A stretch of 47,657 nt of DNA, taken from assembly GCA_017443845.1 (NCBI GenBank), contig JAFSXX010000003.1, forward strand, positions 1 through 47,657, read 5' to 3'. This document shows, one piece after another, positions 16,726 through 25,128 of the stretch. The stretch's first letter is position 1; every line of letters starts with the position of its first letter. The notes beneath the pieces were generated by a model. The model did not search any database and was not told the DNA's origin. It was given only the letters and a program-made list of their open reading frames with translations. This DNA comes from Bacteroidales bacterium. Its GTDB lineage: Bacteria; Bacteroidota; Bacteroidia; Bacteroidales; UBA932. A program made the translations under genes and the position numbers.

Positions 16726-17556
16726 ATGGAATTTTCCCTTACGACTCTGGGGTCGGCTTCGGCCAAACCCATGGTTGACAGGTATTCAAGCGTCCACGTG
16801 CTCAATGCGCGCGGACGCTTGTTCTTGATAGACTGCTGCGAAGGGGCCCAGTTCCAGCTGGTCAGGTATAAAATCTCGCCGATGAAGATCGACCGGATCC
16901 TCATCTCGCATCTTCACGGCGACCATGTCTTCGGCATCTTCGGGCTCCTCTCGACCATGGCCCTTCTGGGGCGCACGGCGGAGCTGCACATCTATGCCCC
17001 GAGGGATTTCTCGTCGATGCTGAATTTCTTCATGGGCCATTTCGGGGAGGGGATAAAATATCCCATAACCCACCATCCGCTCACCTTCAAGGAGAGGCAG
17101 GTCATCTGCGAGACCCGGACCGTGGAGGTTTCGGCTTTCCCGCTCAACCACGGCATCGAGACTTACGGCTTCCATTTTCTGGAGAAGTGGCAGGAACACC
17201 CTCTCGCTCCGACCGACAGGTATGCCCGTTCGGCGGCTTATTGCTGCGATACGGCGCCTTTCCCCGAACTCGAGGAGTATGTAAGGGGAGTGGATATCCT
17301 GCTGCACGAGGCCACATATACGGAGGAGATGCGCGCCCTTGCCAACGAGCGTTACCACTCCACCGCGGCCCAGGCTGCCGACCTCGCCCGGCGTGCGGGG
17401 GTTGGCAAACTTATTGCAGCCCATTTCTCGTCCCGCTACAAGGATCCGGATGTGCTCCTTCAGGAGGCGCGCGCCATATTTCCGGAGAGTTACCTTGCCT
17501 GCGAGGGCGAGAAGTTCAATGTACCATACAGGAGATTAAATGAAGAGAATGATTAG
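16726..17556 (+). CDS. rnz: ribonuclease Z (tRNA 3'-endonuclease)
   Basis: 276 residues of the metallo-beta-lactamase fold. It removes 3' trailers from tRNA precursors. The motif ILISHLHGDHVFG carries the HxHxDH zinc ligands. FLIDCCEGAQFQL, FPLNHGIETYGF and the late AAHFSSRYKD supply the other conserved elements of the short RNase Z. It is shorter than the usual ~305 residues but all motifs are present. tRNA-Asp here lacks an encoded CCA, consistent with a need for RNase Z processing. The gene sits five bases after rpsA and overlaps the S41 protease gene by 17 bp, so the three may form one unit. Confidence 0.94.
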   Translation: MEFSLTTLGSASAKPMVDRYSSVHVLNARGRLFLIDCCEGAQFQLVRYKISPMKIDRILISHLHGDHVFGIFGLLSTMALLGRTAELHIYAPRDFSSMLNFFMGHFGEGIKYPITHHPLTFKERQVICETRTVEVSAFPLNHGIETYGFHFLEKWQEHPLAPTDRYARSAAYCCDTAPFPELEEYVRGVDILLHEATYTEEMRALANERYHSTAAQAADLARRAGVGKLIAAHFSSRYKDPDVLLQEARAIFPESYLACEGEKFNVPYRRLNEEND

Positions 17557-19186
17557 TGCGGCCCTGCTGGCCCTGCTGCTTGCCGCAGCTCCGAATGCCG
17601 GCGCCCAGGCCCTTGCGACCGGGCAGGTCAACGATAATCCCCACGCCCGGAAGGTGCTCGATGAGATCAAGTTTCTCGGCAGCACCCTGATAATGATAAA
17701 CAACTTCTACGTCGATACCGTAGATACCAAGAAGATGGTGGACAGCGCCATCGAGGGCTTTGTCAAGACCCTCGACCCGCACTCGACCTACATCCCCGCC
17801 GAAAAGGTCCAGGAGGTCAACGAGTCGCTCGACGGCTCATTCGAGGGAGTTGGCATCGAGTTCGCCATAATCTCCGATACCCTCACTGTCCAGAACGTCA
17901 TCTCGGGCGGTCCGGCCGAGTCCGTGGGGCTCAATATAGGCGACAAGATCATCTCGATCGACAATGAGAATGTCGCATCGGTAGGGCTGACCAACGACGA
18001 TGTGCGCGCCAAGCTCCGCGGCCCCAGGGGCAGCAAGGTCAATGTCAGGGTGGTCCGCCACGGACTGGGCGAACCCCTCGCATTCGAGATAGTGCGCGGA
18101 AAGATCCCCATCGAAAGCATAGATGCCGCGTACAGGACCGAGTCGGGCGTCTTCTACGTGAAGCTCGGCCGTTTCGCCGCGAAGTCCTATATCGAATTCC
18201 TGAGGGCATTCATCGACAAATGCCAGGATGAACCCAAAGGACTCATCCTCGATCTGCGCGGCAACGGCGGCGGATTCCTCAATGTGGCTTTGAGTATCGC
18301 CAATTCATTCCTCGAGGATGGCCAGACGATTCTCTATACCGAAGGGCAGCACGAGCCGGTAAACACCCAGAAGGCCAACGGCAAGGGCTTCTTCAGGAAC
18401 CGTCCGCTCGTACTCCTGGTCGATGAGAACAGCGCTTCTGCCAGCGAGATAGTCGCCGGAGCCATCCAGGATTGGGACCGGGGAATCATAATCGGCCGCA
18501 GGACCTTCGGAAAGGGCCTCGTGCAGCGCCAGTTCAGGCTCGAGAACGGAGCCCAGCTGCGCCTTACCATCGCTCGCTACCACACCCCCAGCGGCCGCGT
18601 CATCCAGACGCCTTATACCGTAGGGGAGAAGGACGAGTATTACAAAAAACTCTCCGAGCGCTATGCCGCCGGCGAATTCTTCTCGCTCGACAGTCTGCGC
18701 CTGCCCGACAGCCTGCTTTTCCATACGATGGTCCAGAACCGTCCCGTATATGGTGGAGGCGGCATCCTGCCCGATATCTTCATCCCCGAGGATACCACCG
18801 CATTCACTCCCTATTACGGATCCCTGGTCAGGCGCGGCATACTCACCGAATTCGTCAATGAGTACTGCGACAGGATGCGTCCGGTTGTGACGGAAAACTG
18901 CCCCGACTTCGATTCGTTCTACGCCTGGTACACCCCCGAGATCGAGAACTCGGTCGTGGAGGAGCTCACCGAATACGCTTCCAAAAAGGATTTTGAGCTC
19001 AACGTGGAGCAGCTGGAAGGCTCATACCCGGTCCTCAAGCCGAGGCTGAAAGCGTTGATCGCCAGGACCTTCTTCGGGACCAACGAATACTTCAGGGTGA
19101 TAAACCGCGAGTGCGACCCCGAATTCCGCAAAGCGGAGGAGGTCATTCTGAACTGGCCGGAGACTCTGCCTTCTATATCCCGCTGA
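17540..19186 (+). CDS. S41 family C-terminal processing peptidase (CtpA-like)
   Basis: 548 residues with a signal peptide (MKRMISAALLALLLAAAP). The PDZ domain (about 85-165) contains FEGVGIEF and AESVGLNIGDKIISI. The S41 protease domain (about 190-360) has GLILDLRGNGGG, LVDENSASASEIVAGA with the catalytic Ser, and GRRTFGKGLVQ with the general-base Lys. It would clip C-terminal regions of periplasmic proteins. The C-terminal 180 residues after GGGGILPDIF form the extension common to Bacteroidota carboxyl-terminal proteases. ATG 17540 overlaps the end of rnz. The last 14 bases overlap mltG on the other strand. Confidence 0.93.
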   Translation: MKRMISAALLALLLAAAPNAGAQALATGQVNDNPHARKVLDEIKFLGSTLIMINNFYVDTVDTKKMVDSAIEGFVKTLDPHSTYIPAEKVQEVNESLDGSFEGVGIEFAIISDTLTVQNVISGGPAESVGLNIGDKIISIDNENVASVGLTNDDVRAKLRGPRGSKVNVRVVRHGLGEPLAFEIVRGKIPIESIDAAYRTESGVFYVKLGRFAAKSYIEFLRAFIDKCQDEPKGLILDLRGNGGGFLNVALSIANSFLEDGQTILYTEGQHEPVNTQKANGKGFFRNRPLVLLVDENSASASEIVAGAIQDWDRGIIIGRRTFGKGLVQRQFRLENGAQLRLTIARYHTPSGRVIQTPYTVGEKDEYYKKLSERYAAGEFFSLDSLRLPDSLLFHTMVQNRPVYGGGGILPDIFIPEDTTAFTPYYGSLVRRGILTEFVNEYCDRMRPVVTENCPDFDSFYAWYTPEIENSVVEELTEYASKKDFELNVEQLEGSYPVLKPRLKALIARTFFGTNEYFRVINRECDPEFRKAEEVILNWPETLPSISR

Positions 19187-20213
19187 CGGCCTGGTGATAG
19201 CGCCTGGCGTTCTCCAGGTGTCCCGCCAGGTTGGTGGAGAAGGCGTGCTGTCCGTCCAGCGTGGACTTGGCGCAGAAATAGAGATAGTTGTGATGCTCGT
19301 AATCGAGCACCGCGTCGATAGCCGCCACAGGCGGGATTGTGATGGGCCCCGGAGGGAGCCCTTCATATTTATATGTATTATAGGGCGAATCGACGCTCAG
19401 GTGCCTGTTGAGTATCCGCTTGAGGCTCTCGTCGCCGACGGCGAACTTGACCGTCGGGTCGGCCTGCAGCAGCATTCCCTTGTGGAGGCGGTTCATATAG
19501 ACGCCCGCAATCCTCGCCATCTCCGGCTCGTATTTGGTCTCTTCTATGACTATCGAGGCCAGGGTGCTGACCTCCGTCCTGGAGAGGCCGATGCTCCGGG
19601 CCTTGGCGCTGCGCTCTTCGTTCCAGAACCTCTCGTACTCCTTGTGCATCCGCTCGATGAATTCATCGGGGGTCACGGTCCAGTACACCTCGTAGGTGTT
19701 GGGGATGAACATGGCCGGGAAGGTAGCCTTGGTAAAGCCGTATTTATCCAGTGTTCCGGGCGATGTCAGGGCCTGCAGGAACTGCAGTGAATCGGCCTCG
19801 AGCCGGCTGCCCAGATGCCCCGCGAAGCGCTCCATCGAACGCATGTATCCGCTGAAAGAGAGGTTGACGGGAGTCTGCCATCCGTGGGACAGGATCCTGA
19901 CTATCTGCTTGTTGCCCATTCCCTTGCGGAAACGGTAGCGCCCGGGCTTGAACTTCTCGTCGAGTTTCATATGCCTGGCCGCCCTCAGGAATGTGGCCTT
20001 ATTGTCGATGACTCCGTTGTCGGTCATGGCCTTGCAGAGGTCATCGTACGAATAAGACCTGTAAATCTTCACGATTCCCTTGTCCGGCGGATCGGAGACT
20101 ATGTTGGAATGGATGAATGTGCCGTAATAATTGAGGGCCGCAAGCAGCGCGCCGCCGCAAAGGAGCAACGCCACTATGCCCAAGCCTTTCTTTCTGCCAG
20201 TTCTTTTTGCCAT
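19173..20213 (-). CDS. mltG: endolytic peptidoglycan transglycosylase MltG (YceG-like)
   Basis: 346 residues with one N-terminal membrane helix (about 11-30). It cleaves nascent glycan strands and thereby sets their length. The order is as in the family: a LysM-like region with KFKPGRYRFRKGMGN, then ATFPAMFIPNTYEVYW, LASIVIEETKYEPE with the catalytic Glu, GVYMNRLHKGMLLQADPTVKF, SPYNTYKYEGLPPGPI and CAKSTLDGQHAFSTNLAGH. All conserved YceG blocks are present and the length is usual. It begins where the glucosaminidase gene ends (TAATG, one shared base), so both wall enzymes are likely made together. Its 3' end overlaps the S41 gene by 14 bp. Confidence 0.95.
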   Translation of the reverse strand: MAKRTGRKKGLGIVALLLCGGALLAALNYYGTFIHSNIVSDPPDKGIVKIYRSYSYDDLCKAMTDNGVIDNKATFLRAARHMKLDEKFKPGRYRFRKGMGNKQIVRILSHGWQTPVNLSFSGYMRSMERFAGHLGSRLEADSLQFLQALTSPGTLDKYGFTKATFPAMFIPNTYEVYWTVTPDEFIERMHKEYERFWNEERSAKARSIGLSRTEVSTLASIVIEETKYEPEMARIAGVYMNRLHKGMLLQADPTVKFAVGDESLKRILNRHLSVDSPYNTYKYEGLPPGPITIPPVAAIDAVLDYEHHNYLYFCAKSTLDGQHAFSTNLAGHLENARRYHQAVSGI

Positions 20214-21160
20214 TATTTCCTCAGTTTGACAATCGTTCCGGGAGCGGGCTCCTCCGGGGGACGCATTCCGTTAAGAGTGTAGAGTGCCTTGAGCCTTATC
20301 GCATAGCGCTGCGCTATGGAGTACATAGTTTCGCCCTCCTCCACGACGTGCTTGTCGAGATGCTTTGCGCCCATTCCTTTCTTCCTCTCCAGATAGACAA
20401 CCTCGCCCGCCTCCATATTGCGGTCCTCCTTGAGGTCGTTGAAATAGAGCAGTTCGAGCTTGAACAGGCGGTACTCCTCGGCTATGGAGGAGAATGAGTC
20501 GTAACTCTCGGCGAGAACATACATCACCCCGTTGCGGCTGTAAACCTGCCTTTCGAGCGAAATCCTGTAAAGCGGACTGCCCTTCGAGGGCTTTACCTCC
20601 ACCGGAGCCTCGGCCACGGCCGGGGCGGGGGGAATCTCCGCCGCCTGGGCGGTGTCGAGGATATCGAGCAAATGCAGGTTGTTGGCCTCGATTATGCGGA
20701 TCAGATTCTCGGCGTAAGTGGGGGAGGTGGCATATCCCGCCGCCTTCAGGCCGTATGCCCACCCCTTGTAATCGGTGGGTTCCAGTTCGAACAGGGAGGC
20801 GTACCTGTCGCGGTAGCGAAGGAAGTCGGAGTGGTCGCTGAAAGACTCCTCCGGAGTTGGATATTTGCGGAAACACTCATTGCGCGCGTCGTCGTCCGCC
20901 CTGAGTGAATCCCCCGCCCAGCCGTGGCACTTGATGCCGAAGTGGTTGTTGCCTTCGGCGGCAAGGCGGCTGTTGCCGTTGTCCGACTCCAGGCAGGCCT
21001 GCGCCATAGTGATGCTGGCCGGGATGCCGCTCAGGCGCATCTGCCTTACAGCCTCATCCTTGAAGCGCAGGATATACTCCTCCCGCGTCATCCTCTGCGG
21101 CGCCGACACCGAAACCGATACCCACATCAACGCCAAAACGGCAAGCAATACTCTTTTCAT
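20213..21160 (-). CDS. secreted glucosaminidase with LysM domains
   Basis: 315 residues with a signal peptide (MKRVLLAVLALMWVSVSVSA). The catalytic N-acetylglucosaminidase domain (about 25-165) shows GIPASITMAQACLESDNGNS with the likely catalytic Glu, HFGIKCHGW, and GYATSPTYAENLIRIIE. Two LysM-like repeats follow at about 215-260 and 270-313, the second VVEEGETMYSIAQRY. It should hydrolyse GlcNAc-MurNAc bonds in the periplasm, with LysM holding the glycan. First gene of the pair with mltG. Confidence 0.9.
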   Translation of the reverse strand: MKRVLLAVLALMWVSVSVSAPQRMTREEYILRFKDEAVRQMRLSGIPASITMAQACLESDNGNSRLAAEGNNHFGIKCHGWAGDSLRADDDARNECFRKYPTPEESFSDHSDFLRYRDRYASLFELEPTDYKGWAYGLKAAGYATSPTYAENLIRIIEANNLHLLDILDTAQAAEIPPAPAVAEAPVEVKPSKGSPLYRISLERQVYSRNGVMYVLAESYDSFSSIAEEYRLFKLELLYFNDLKEDRNMEAGEVVYLERKKGMGAKHLDKHVVEEGETMYSIAQRYAIRLKALYTLNGMRPPEEPAPGTIVKLRK

Positions 21161-21168
21161 ACTCTCTA

Positions 21169-21176
21169 CAAAGGTA
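21169..21176 (-). promoter_or_regulatory. -7 box of the glucosaminidase-mltG pair
   Basis: Leftward TACCTTTG matches TAnnTTTG, nine bases from the ATG, so the leader would be very short. The -33 region is T-rich without a clear TTG. Confidence 0.45.
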
Positions 21177-21197
21177 GCAAATTAGAGCTAAAAATAT

Positions 21198-21205
21198 TAT
21201 ATTTG
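21198..21205 (+). promoter_or_regulatory. -7 box of the symporter-umuDC operon
   Basis: TATATTTG on the plus strand. Transcription from it begins after the GTG at 21205, so ATG 21229 is the usable start of the symporter. No clear -33 box. Confidence 0.55.
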
Positions 21206-21228
21206 TGCTCCACTCAAACTTTTCCGCT

Positions 21229-22614
21229 ATGCTAGAACTTCTCCAGACCGCCAACAATTACCTTTACACGTATTTGGTTATCGGCCTCCTGATAGGCTGT
21301 GGCATTTATTTTACCATCAGGACCAAGGGCGTGCAATTCCGTCTTCTGGGCGACAGCTTCCGCCTGCTCTTCAAGAGCGGCGATGCCAAGACCACCGAAA
21401 AGCACGTCTCCTCGTTCCAGGCCTTCGCCGTATCGCTCGGCAGCCGCGTGGGTACCGGCAACCTGGCCGGAGTGGCGACCGCCATCACCGTGGGAGGCCC
21501 CGGCGCCGTATTCTGGATGTGGATCACCGCCCTCTTCGGCGCAGCTACAGGCTTTATGGAGGCGACCCTGGCACAGCTCTACAAACGCAAGGACAAGGAC
21601 TCCTTCATCGGAGGTCCCGCATATTATATCGAATCGGGTCTCGGGCTCCGCTGGATGGCGGTCCTCTCCGCGATACTCATCATCCTCACCTTCGCCTTCG
21701 GCTATACTCTGGTGCAGTGCAATACCATCGGAGCGGCATTCCAGAACCAGTTCGGATTCAACCACGTCGTAGTGGGAATCTTCGTCACCCTGCTGCTGGC
21801 AGCCATCATCTTCGGCGGCATCCACCGCATCGCCAAGGTTACGGCTGTCGTAGTGCCCTTCATGGCGATCGGCTACCTGATCATAGCCCTGGTAATCGTG
21901 ATTATGAATATCTCCAGCCTTCCCGCCGCTTTCAAACTCATCATCGACTCCGCCTTCGGATTCCGTCAGGCGGCCGGAGGCGTCCTCGGCGCAGCCATAA
22001 TGCAGGGCGTGCGCCGCGGCCTTTTCAGCAACGAGGCGGGCCTCGGTTCGGCTCCCAACGCGGCGGCTACGGCCCACGTCTCTCATCCCGTAAAGCAGGG
22101 TCTCGTCCAGAGCCTCGGCGTCTTCATCGATACCATAGTCATCTGCTCCTGCACGGCTTTCATCCTGCTTGTCAGCGGCGTGGACCTTTCCGGTAAGAGC
22201 GGCATCGGAATCGAGCTCACCCAGGCGGCCCTCTCCAGCCAGATAGGGCCCGCCGGAAGCGTCTTCATAACCATCGCGCTCTTCTTCTTCGCATTCAGCA
22301 CAGTCATCAGTACATATTATTACGGCGAGGCCAACCTCAGGTTCTTCACCAAGAGCAAGACGGCGCTCTTCATCTTCCGCCTGCTAGTCGCGGCGATGGC
22401 GATGATTGGCACCTGCATCTCGCTCGAGGAGGCGTGGGAGCTGACCGATATATGCATGGGAGTCTGCGGCATCTGCAACCTCGTGGCCCTCTTCGTGCTC
22501 TGTCCCAAGGTTATCAAGGTCCTGGATGACTATGTCCGCCAGCGCAAGGCCGGCATCAAGAGTCCCACCTATCCCGACTGGTGGGACGAGCATAAGGTGA
22601 GAGGAGAAAAATGA
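21229..22614 (+). CDS. AGCS family Na+/alanine-glycine-type symporter, copy 1
   Basis: 461 residues from ATG 21229 (GTG 21205 overlaps the -7 box and is rejected). About ten membrane helices. Family motifs include SLGSRVGTGNLAGVATAI, GGPGAVFWMWITALFG, GGPAYYIESGLG, GVRRGLFSNEAGLGSAP and AFSTVISTYYYGE, characteristic of alanine/glycine:cation symporters (PF01235). It would import a small neutral amino acid with Na+. A paralogue lies at 35326. The stop overlaps the ATG of umuD (ATGA, 22611-22614), an unexpected coupling of amino-acid transport to DNA damage tolerance genes. Confidence 0.92.
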   Translation: MLELLQTANNYLYTYLVIGLLIGCGIYFTIRTKGVQFRLLGDSFRLLFKSGDAKTTEKHVSSFQAFAVSLGSRVGTGNLAGVATAITVGGPGAVFWMWITALFGAATGFMEATLAQLYKRKDKDSFIGGPAYYIESGLGLRWMAVLSAILIILTFAFGYTLVQCNTIGAAFQNQFGFNHVVVGIFVTLLLAAIIFGGIHRIAKVTAVVVPFMAIGYLIIALVIVIMNISSLPAAFKLIIDSAFGFRQAAGGVLGAAIMQGVRRGLFSNEAGLGSAPNAAATAHVSHPVKQGLVQSLGVFIDTIVICSCTAFILLVSGVDLSGKSGIGIELTQAALSSQIGPAGSVFITIALFFFAFSTVISTYYYGEANLRFFTKSKTALFIFRLLVAAMAMIGTCISLEEAWELTDICMGVCGICNLVALFVLCPKVIKVLDDYVRQRKAGIKSPTYPDWWDEHKVRGEK

Positions 22615-23126
22615 AGAAAGATATAGACGAAATCAAAGAGATAATGGCGGTCCTGGCCTCCGACAGCAAGGATTCCGGACTGCCGCAAATGGCCTCGGAG
22701 GGAATCCACGCGGGATTCCCTTCGCCGGCTCAGGATTATATGTCCGGAGTCATAGACCTCAACCGCGAACTGGTCCGCCATCCCGAGGCGACGTTCTACG
22801 GCCGCGTGGTGGGGGATTCGATGCGCGATGCGGGAGTCGAGGAGGGGGATGTCCTGGTCATAGACAAGGCCCTCGAACCGCAGGAGGGGGATATGGTGGT
22901 CTGCTGCCTGGACGGTGAATTCGCACTGAAACGCATCTCGTTTACCGGGAAAGAGGCCGCAGGCGCTAAGAAGGCGGCCCGGCAGAGGGTCTCGTACAAC
23001 ATACTCAACCGGCGCGACATCTGGCTTTTGCCAGCCAATCCCAAATACAAGCCCATCCACGTCGAGGAGGGCAACGATTTTACCATCTGGGGAACGGTAA
23101 CCTATGTCATAAAGAAGGTCAAGTGA
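22611..23126 (+). CDS. umuD: UmuD-like S24 peptidase, DNA polymerase V accessory subunit
   Basis: 171 residues. UmuD cleaves itself and the product joins UmuC to form polymerase V. The self-cleavage site is at Ala34-Gly35 in [13 protein letters not shown]. The catalytic Ser70 lies in [10 protein letters not shown] and Lys107 in FALKRIS, the LexA/UmuD Ser-Lys dyad. A short N-terminal arm of about 34 residues, with no helix-turn-helix, separates it from LexA. A segment rich in Lys/Ala/Arg before the last strands (residues about 112-128) is longer than in E. coli UmuD. It starts inside the symporter stop and is 10 nt from umuC. No LexA-type operator is evident. Confidence 0.93.
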   Translation: MKKDIDEIKEIMAVLASDSKDSGLPQMASEGIHAGFPSPAQDYMSGVIDLNRELVRHPEATFYGRVVGDSMRDAGVEEGDVLVIDKALEPQEGDMVVCCLDGEFALKRISFTGKEAAGAKKAARQRVSYNILNRRDIWLLPANPKYKPIHVEEGNDFTIWGTVTYVIKKVK

Positions 23127-23136
23127 CCTTTTTGCG

Positions 23137-24399
23137 ATGTACGCTCTTGTCGATTGCAACAATTTCTTCGTTTCGTGCGAAAGGGCCTTCCAGCCTTCCC
23201 TGGAAGGGCGCCCCGTCGTGGTGCTTTCCAACAACGACGGATGCGTCGTGGCCCGCAGTAACGAGAGCAAGGCGATGGGCATCAAGATGGGCACTCCTTT
23301 CTTCCAGGTCCGCAATCTGGTGGACAGCGGCCGTCTGGAGGTCCGCAGCTCGAATTATACCCTCTACGGAGACCTCTCCCGGAGGGTGATGGCCATCCTG
23401 CGTGAGGCGGCACCGCGCATCGAAGTCTATTCGATAGACGAGGCATTTATGGACCTCGAAGGGATTCCCTCCGAAAGGCACAGGCCGCTCTGCCTCGAAC
23501 TTGTCCGCAAGATCCGCCTGTGGACGGGGATTCCGGTGAGCATAGGCATCGCACCTACCAAGACCCTCGCGAAGGTGGCCAATCATTTTGCGAAAAGATA
23601 TGCCGGTTACCGCGGAGTCTGTACCATCGATGACGATGCCAAGCGCGAGAAGGCGCTCTCGCTCTCTCCGGTGGGGGATATCTGGGGCATCGGCCGCCGG
23701 GTCGCCCCGAAACTTGAGGCTATGGGCATCCGCACCGCCCTCGATTTCGCCCGTATGCCGCGCGAGTGGGTAAGGGGCAAGCTCGGAGTGACGGGAGAGA
23801 GGACCTGGCTGGAGTTGCAGGGGCATATCGCCGTGGCCACGGAGGAGCAGGAGGCCCGCAAGAGCATCTGCACATCCCGTTCCTTCGCCGATCTTATCAC
23901 CGATATGGACGAACTCTCCCTGAGGGTCTCCGATTTTGCGGCCATCTGCGCCCGCAAACTGCGCAAGGAACATACTGCGGCGGGCAGGGTCACGGTATTT
24001 ATGTTTACCAACCGTTTCCGCGAGGACCTGCCACAGTATTATCCCTTCATTTCCGTCCCGCTGGATGTGCCCGCGAGCAACAATCAGGAGATTATCGGCG
24101 CCGCGCTGAAGGGGCTGAAGGCGGTATTCAAAGAGGGTTACGGTTACAAGAAGGCCGGTGTAATAGTGGACGAGATCATCCCCGAGACGCTTATCCAGGG
24201 TTCGCTCTTCGATGACAATGCCGAAATGCGCGAGCGCGAGAATGTCGTCTCCGAGCTTATGGACCGCTTCAATACCTCCGACCGCAGCCTCCTGCGCCTG
24301 GCCTCCCAGCGCCCGGGCCACTATGCCGACGGTATCAGGCGGGAACATTGCTCCAAACCATTCTCCACCTCCTGGAACGACCTGATCGAAGTGCACTGA
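23137..24399 (+). CDS. umuC: UmuC-like Y-family translesion DNA polymerase
   Basis: 420 residues, normal for Umu[19 protein letters not shown] holds the first metal Asp, [19 protein letters not shown] is the UmuC signature, and [10 protein letters not shown] carries the catalytic Asp-Glu pair. [21 protein letters not shown] and the helix-hairpin-helix [18 protein letters not shown] follow. The little-finger domain extends from about 240 and the C-terminal DUF4113-like tail ends near [14 protein letters not shown]. With UmuD it would copy damaged template at the cost of errors. The TGA shares one base with the next ATG (TGATG). Confidence 0.96.
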   Translation: MYALVDCNNFFVSCERAFQPSLEGRPVVVLSNNDGCVVARSNESKAMGIKMGTPFFQVRNLVDSGRLEVRSSNYTLYGDLSRRVMAILREAAPRIEVYSIDEAFMDLEGIPSERHRPLCLELVRKIRLWTGIPVSIGIAPTKTLAKVANHFAKRYAGYRGVCTIDDDAKREKALSLSPVGDIWGIGRRVAPKLEAMGIRTALDFARMPREWVRGKLGVTGERTWLELQGHIAVATEEQEARKSICTSRSFADLITDMDELSLRVSDFAAICARKLRKEHTAAGRVTVFMFTNRFREDLPQYYPFISVPLDVPASNNQEIIGAALKGLKAVFKEGYGYKKAGVIVDEIIPETLIQGSLFDDNAEMRERENVVSELMDRFNTSDRSLLRLASQRPGHYADGIRREHCSKPFSTSWNDLIEVH

Positions 24400-25052
24400 T
24401 GAAACCGACCGAAGAATTTGTGGAAGAGAGATTCAGGCGCTTCAATGCCCTGTGCTTCGGCGGACTCCTGCCGGAGGTGCCAGTCGTGCTGACAAGCGTC
24501 AAGAGCTATATCGGAATGTGCTCCTACAGGAAGCGCAGGATCGGCCGCGGCCGGTATGAATACTATGATTTTAAATTCCGCATCAATACCCGGATAGATC
24601 TTTCCGAATCCGAGTGGGAGGATATCATCCTCCACGAGATGATCCATTATTATATCGCTCTCAACGGCCTCCAGGACAGCTCGGCCCACGGGCCCCTGTT
24701 CCGCAAGATGATGCGCTTCATAAACGGGACCTACGGCCGCCACATTACCGTTACCCAACGCACCAGCGCCGGGCAGCGCGAACAGCTCACCGGCACGAAG
24801 GCACGCGAGAGGGTAGTGGCTATGGTCTCATTCCGCGACGGCCGCACCGGCCTGAAGGTCCTGCCGCCCGACAAACGCGCCGTTGCAGCCTACCGCCGCG
24901 GCATCCTCCGCAGTCCCCGCATCGAGTCGGTTGAATTCTACCTCGTCAAGGATGCCTGGTTCAACCGCTACCCGTGCTCCAGGGCCCTGAATGTGATTTA
25001 CTGCGACAAAGCTGAGCTGCTCAGGCATCTTTCCGGAGAGAGATTTGAATGA
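24399..25052 (+). CDS. SprT-like zinc metalloprotease domain protein
   Basis: 217 residues from ATG 24399, which shares one base with the umuC stop; an in-frame start at 24348 lies within umuC. The zinc motif HEMIHYY (His79, Glu80, His83) and a third ligand in SSAHGPLF (His97) match SprT/Spartan-type peptidases. FNALCFGGLLPEVPVVLT is the family opening. The C-terminal 100 residues lack the zinc-ribbon cysteines of SprT and hold basic and aromatic residues that might bind DNA. Eukaryotic Spartan degrades proteins crosslinked to DNA and works with translesion synthesis. The tight link to umuDC suggests, by inference only, an analogous role here. Followed by an intrinsic terminator. Confidence 0.82.
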   Translation: MKPTEEFVEERFRRFNALCFGGLLPEVPVVLTSVKSYIGMCSYRKRRIGRGRYEYYDFKFRINTRIDLSESEWEDIILHEMIHYYIALNGLQDSSAHGPLFRKMMRFINGTYGRHITVTQRTSAGQREQLTGTKARERVVAMVSFRDGRTGLKVLPPDKRAVAAYRRGILRSPRIESVEFYLVKDAWFNRYPCSRALNVIYCDKAELLRHLSGERFE

Positions 25053-25057
25053 CAGCC

Positions 25058-25090
25058 AAAGCCGTTTTGATTTTTTCAAAACGGCTTTTT
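25058..25090 (+). terminator. intrinsic terminator of the umuDC-sprT operon
   Basis: A perfect 13-bp stem (AAAGCCGTTTTGA / TCAAAACGGCTTT) with a five-T loop and a T-run to 25090, starting six bases after the SprT-like stop. Its left arm contains the -33 box of the next promoter. Confidence 0.9.
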
Positions 25091-25097
25091 ATCTTTG
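25066..25097 (+). promoter_or_regulatory. promoter of the flavodoxin-cdd pair, embedded in the terminator
   Basis: TTTG (25066-25069), 20 nt, TATCTTTG (25090-25097), an exact consensus. The -33 box is part of the terminator stem and the -7 box begins on the last T of its U-run. ATG 25129 lies about 25 nt beyond the expected start site. Confidence 0.8.
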
Positions 25098-25128
25098 TGG
25101 TTACCTTATTTTGAAAATGTACAGAACG

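Noticed and set aside
22611-23126. LexA rather than UmuD
   Set aside because: No N-terminal DNA-binding domain; length and the adjacent umuC fit UmuD.
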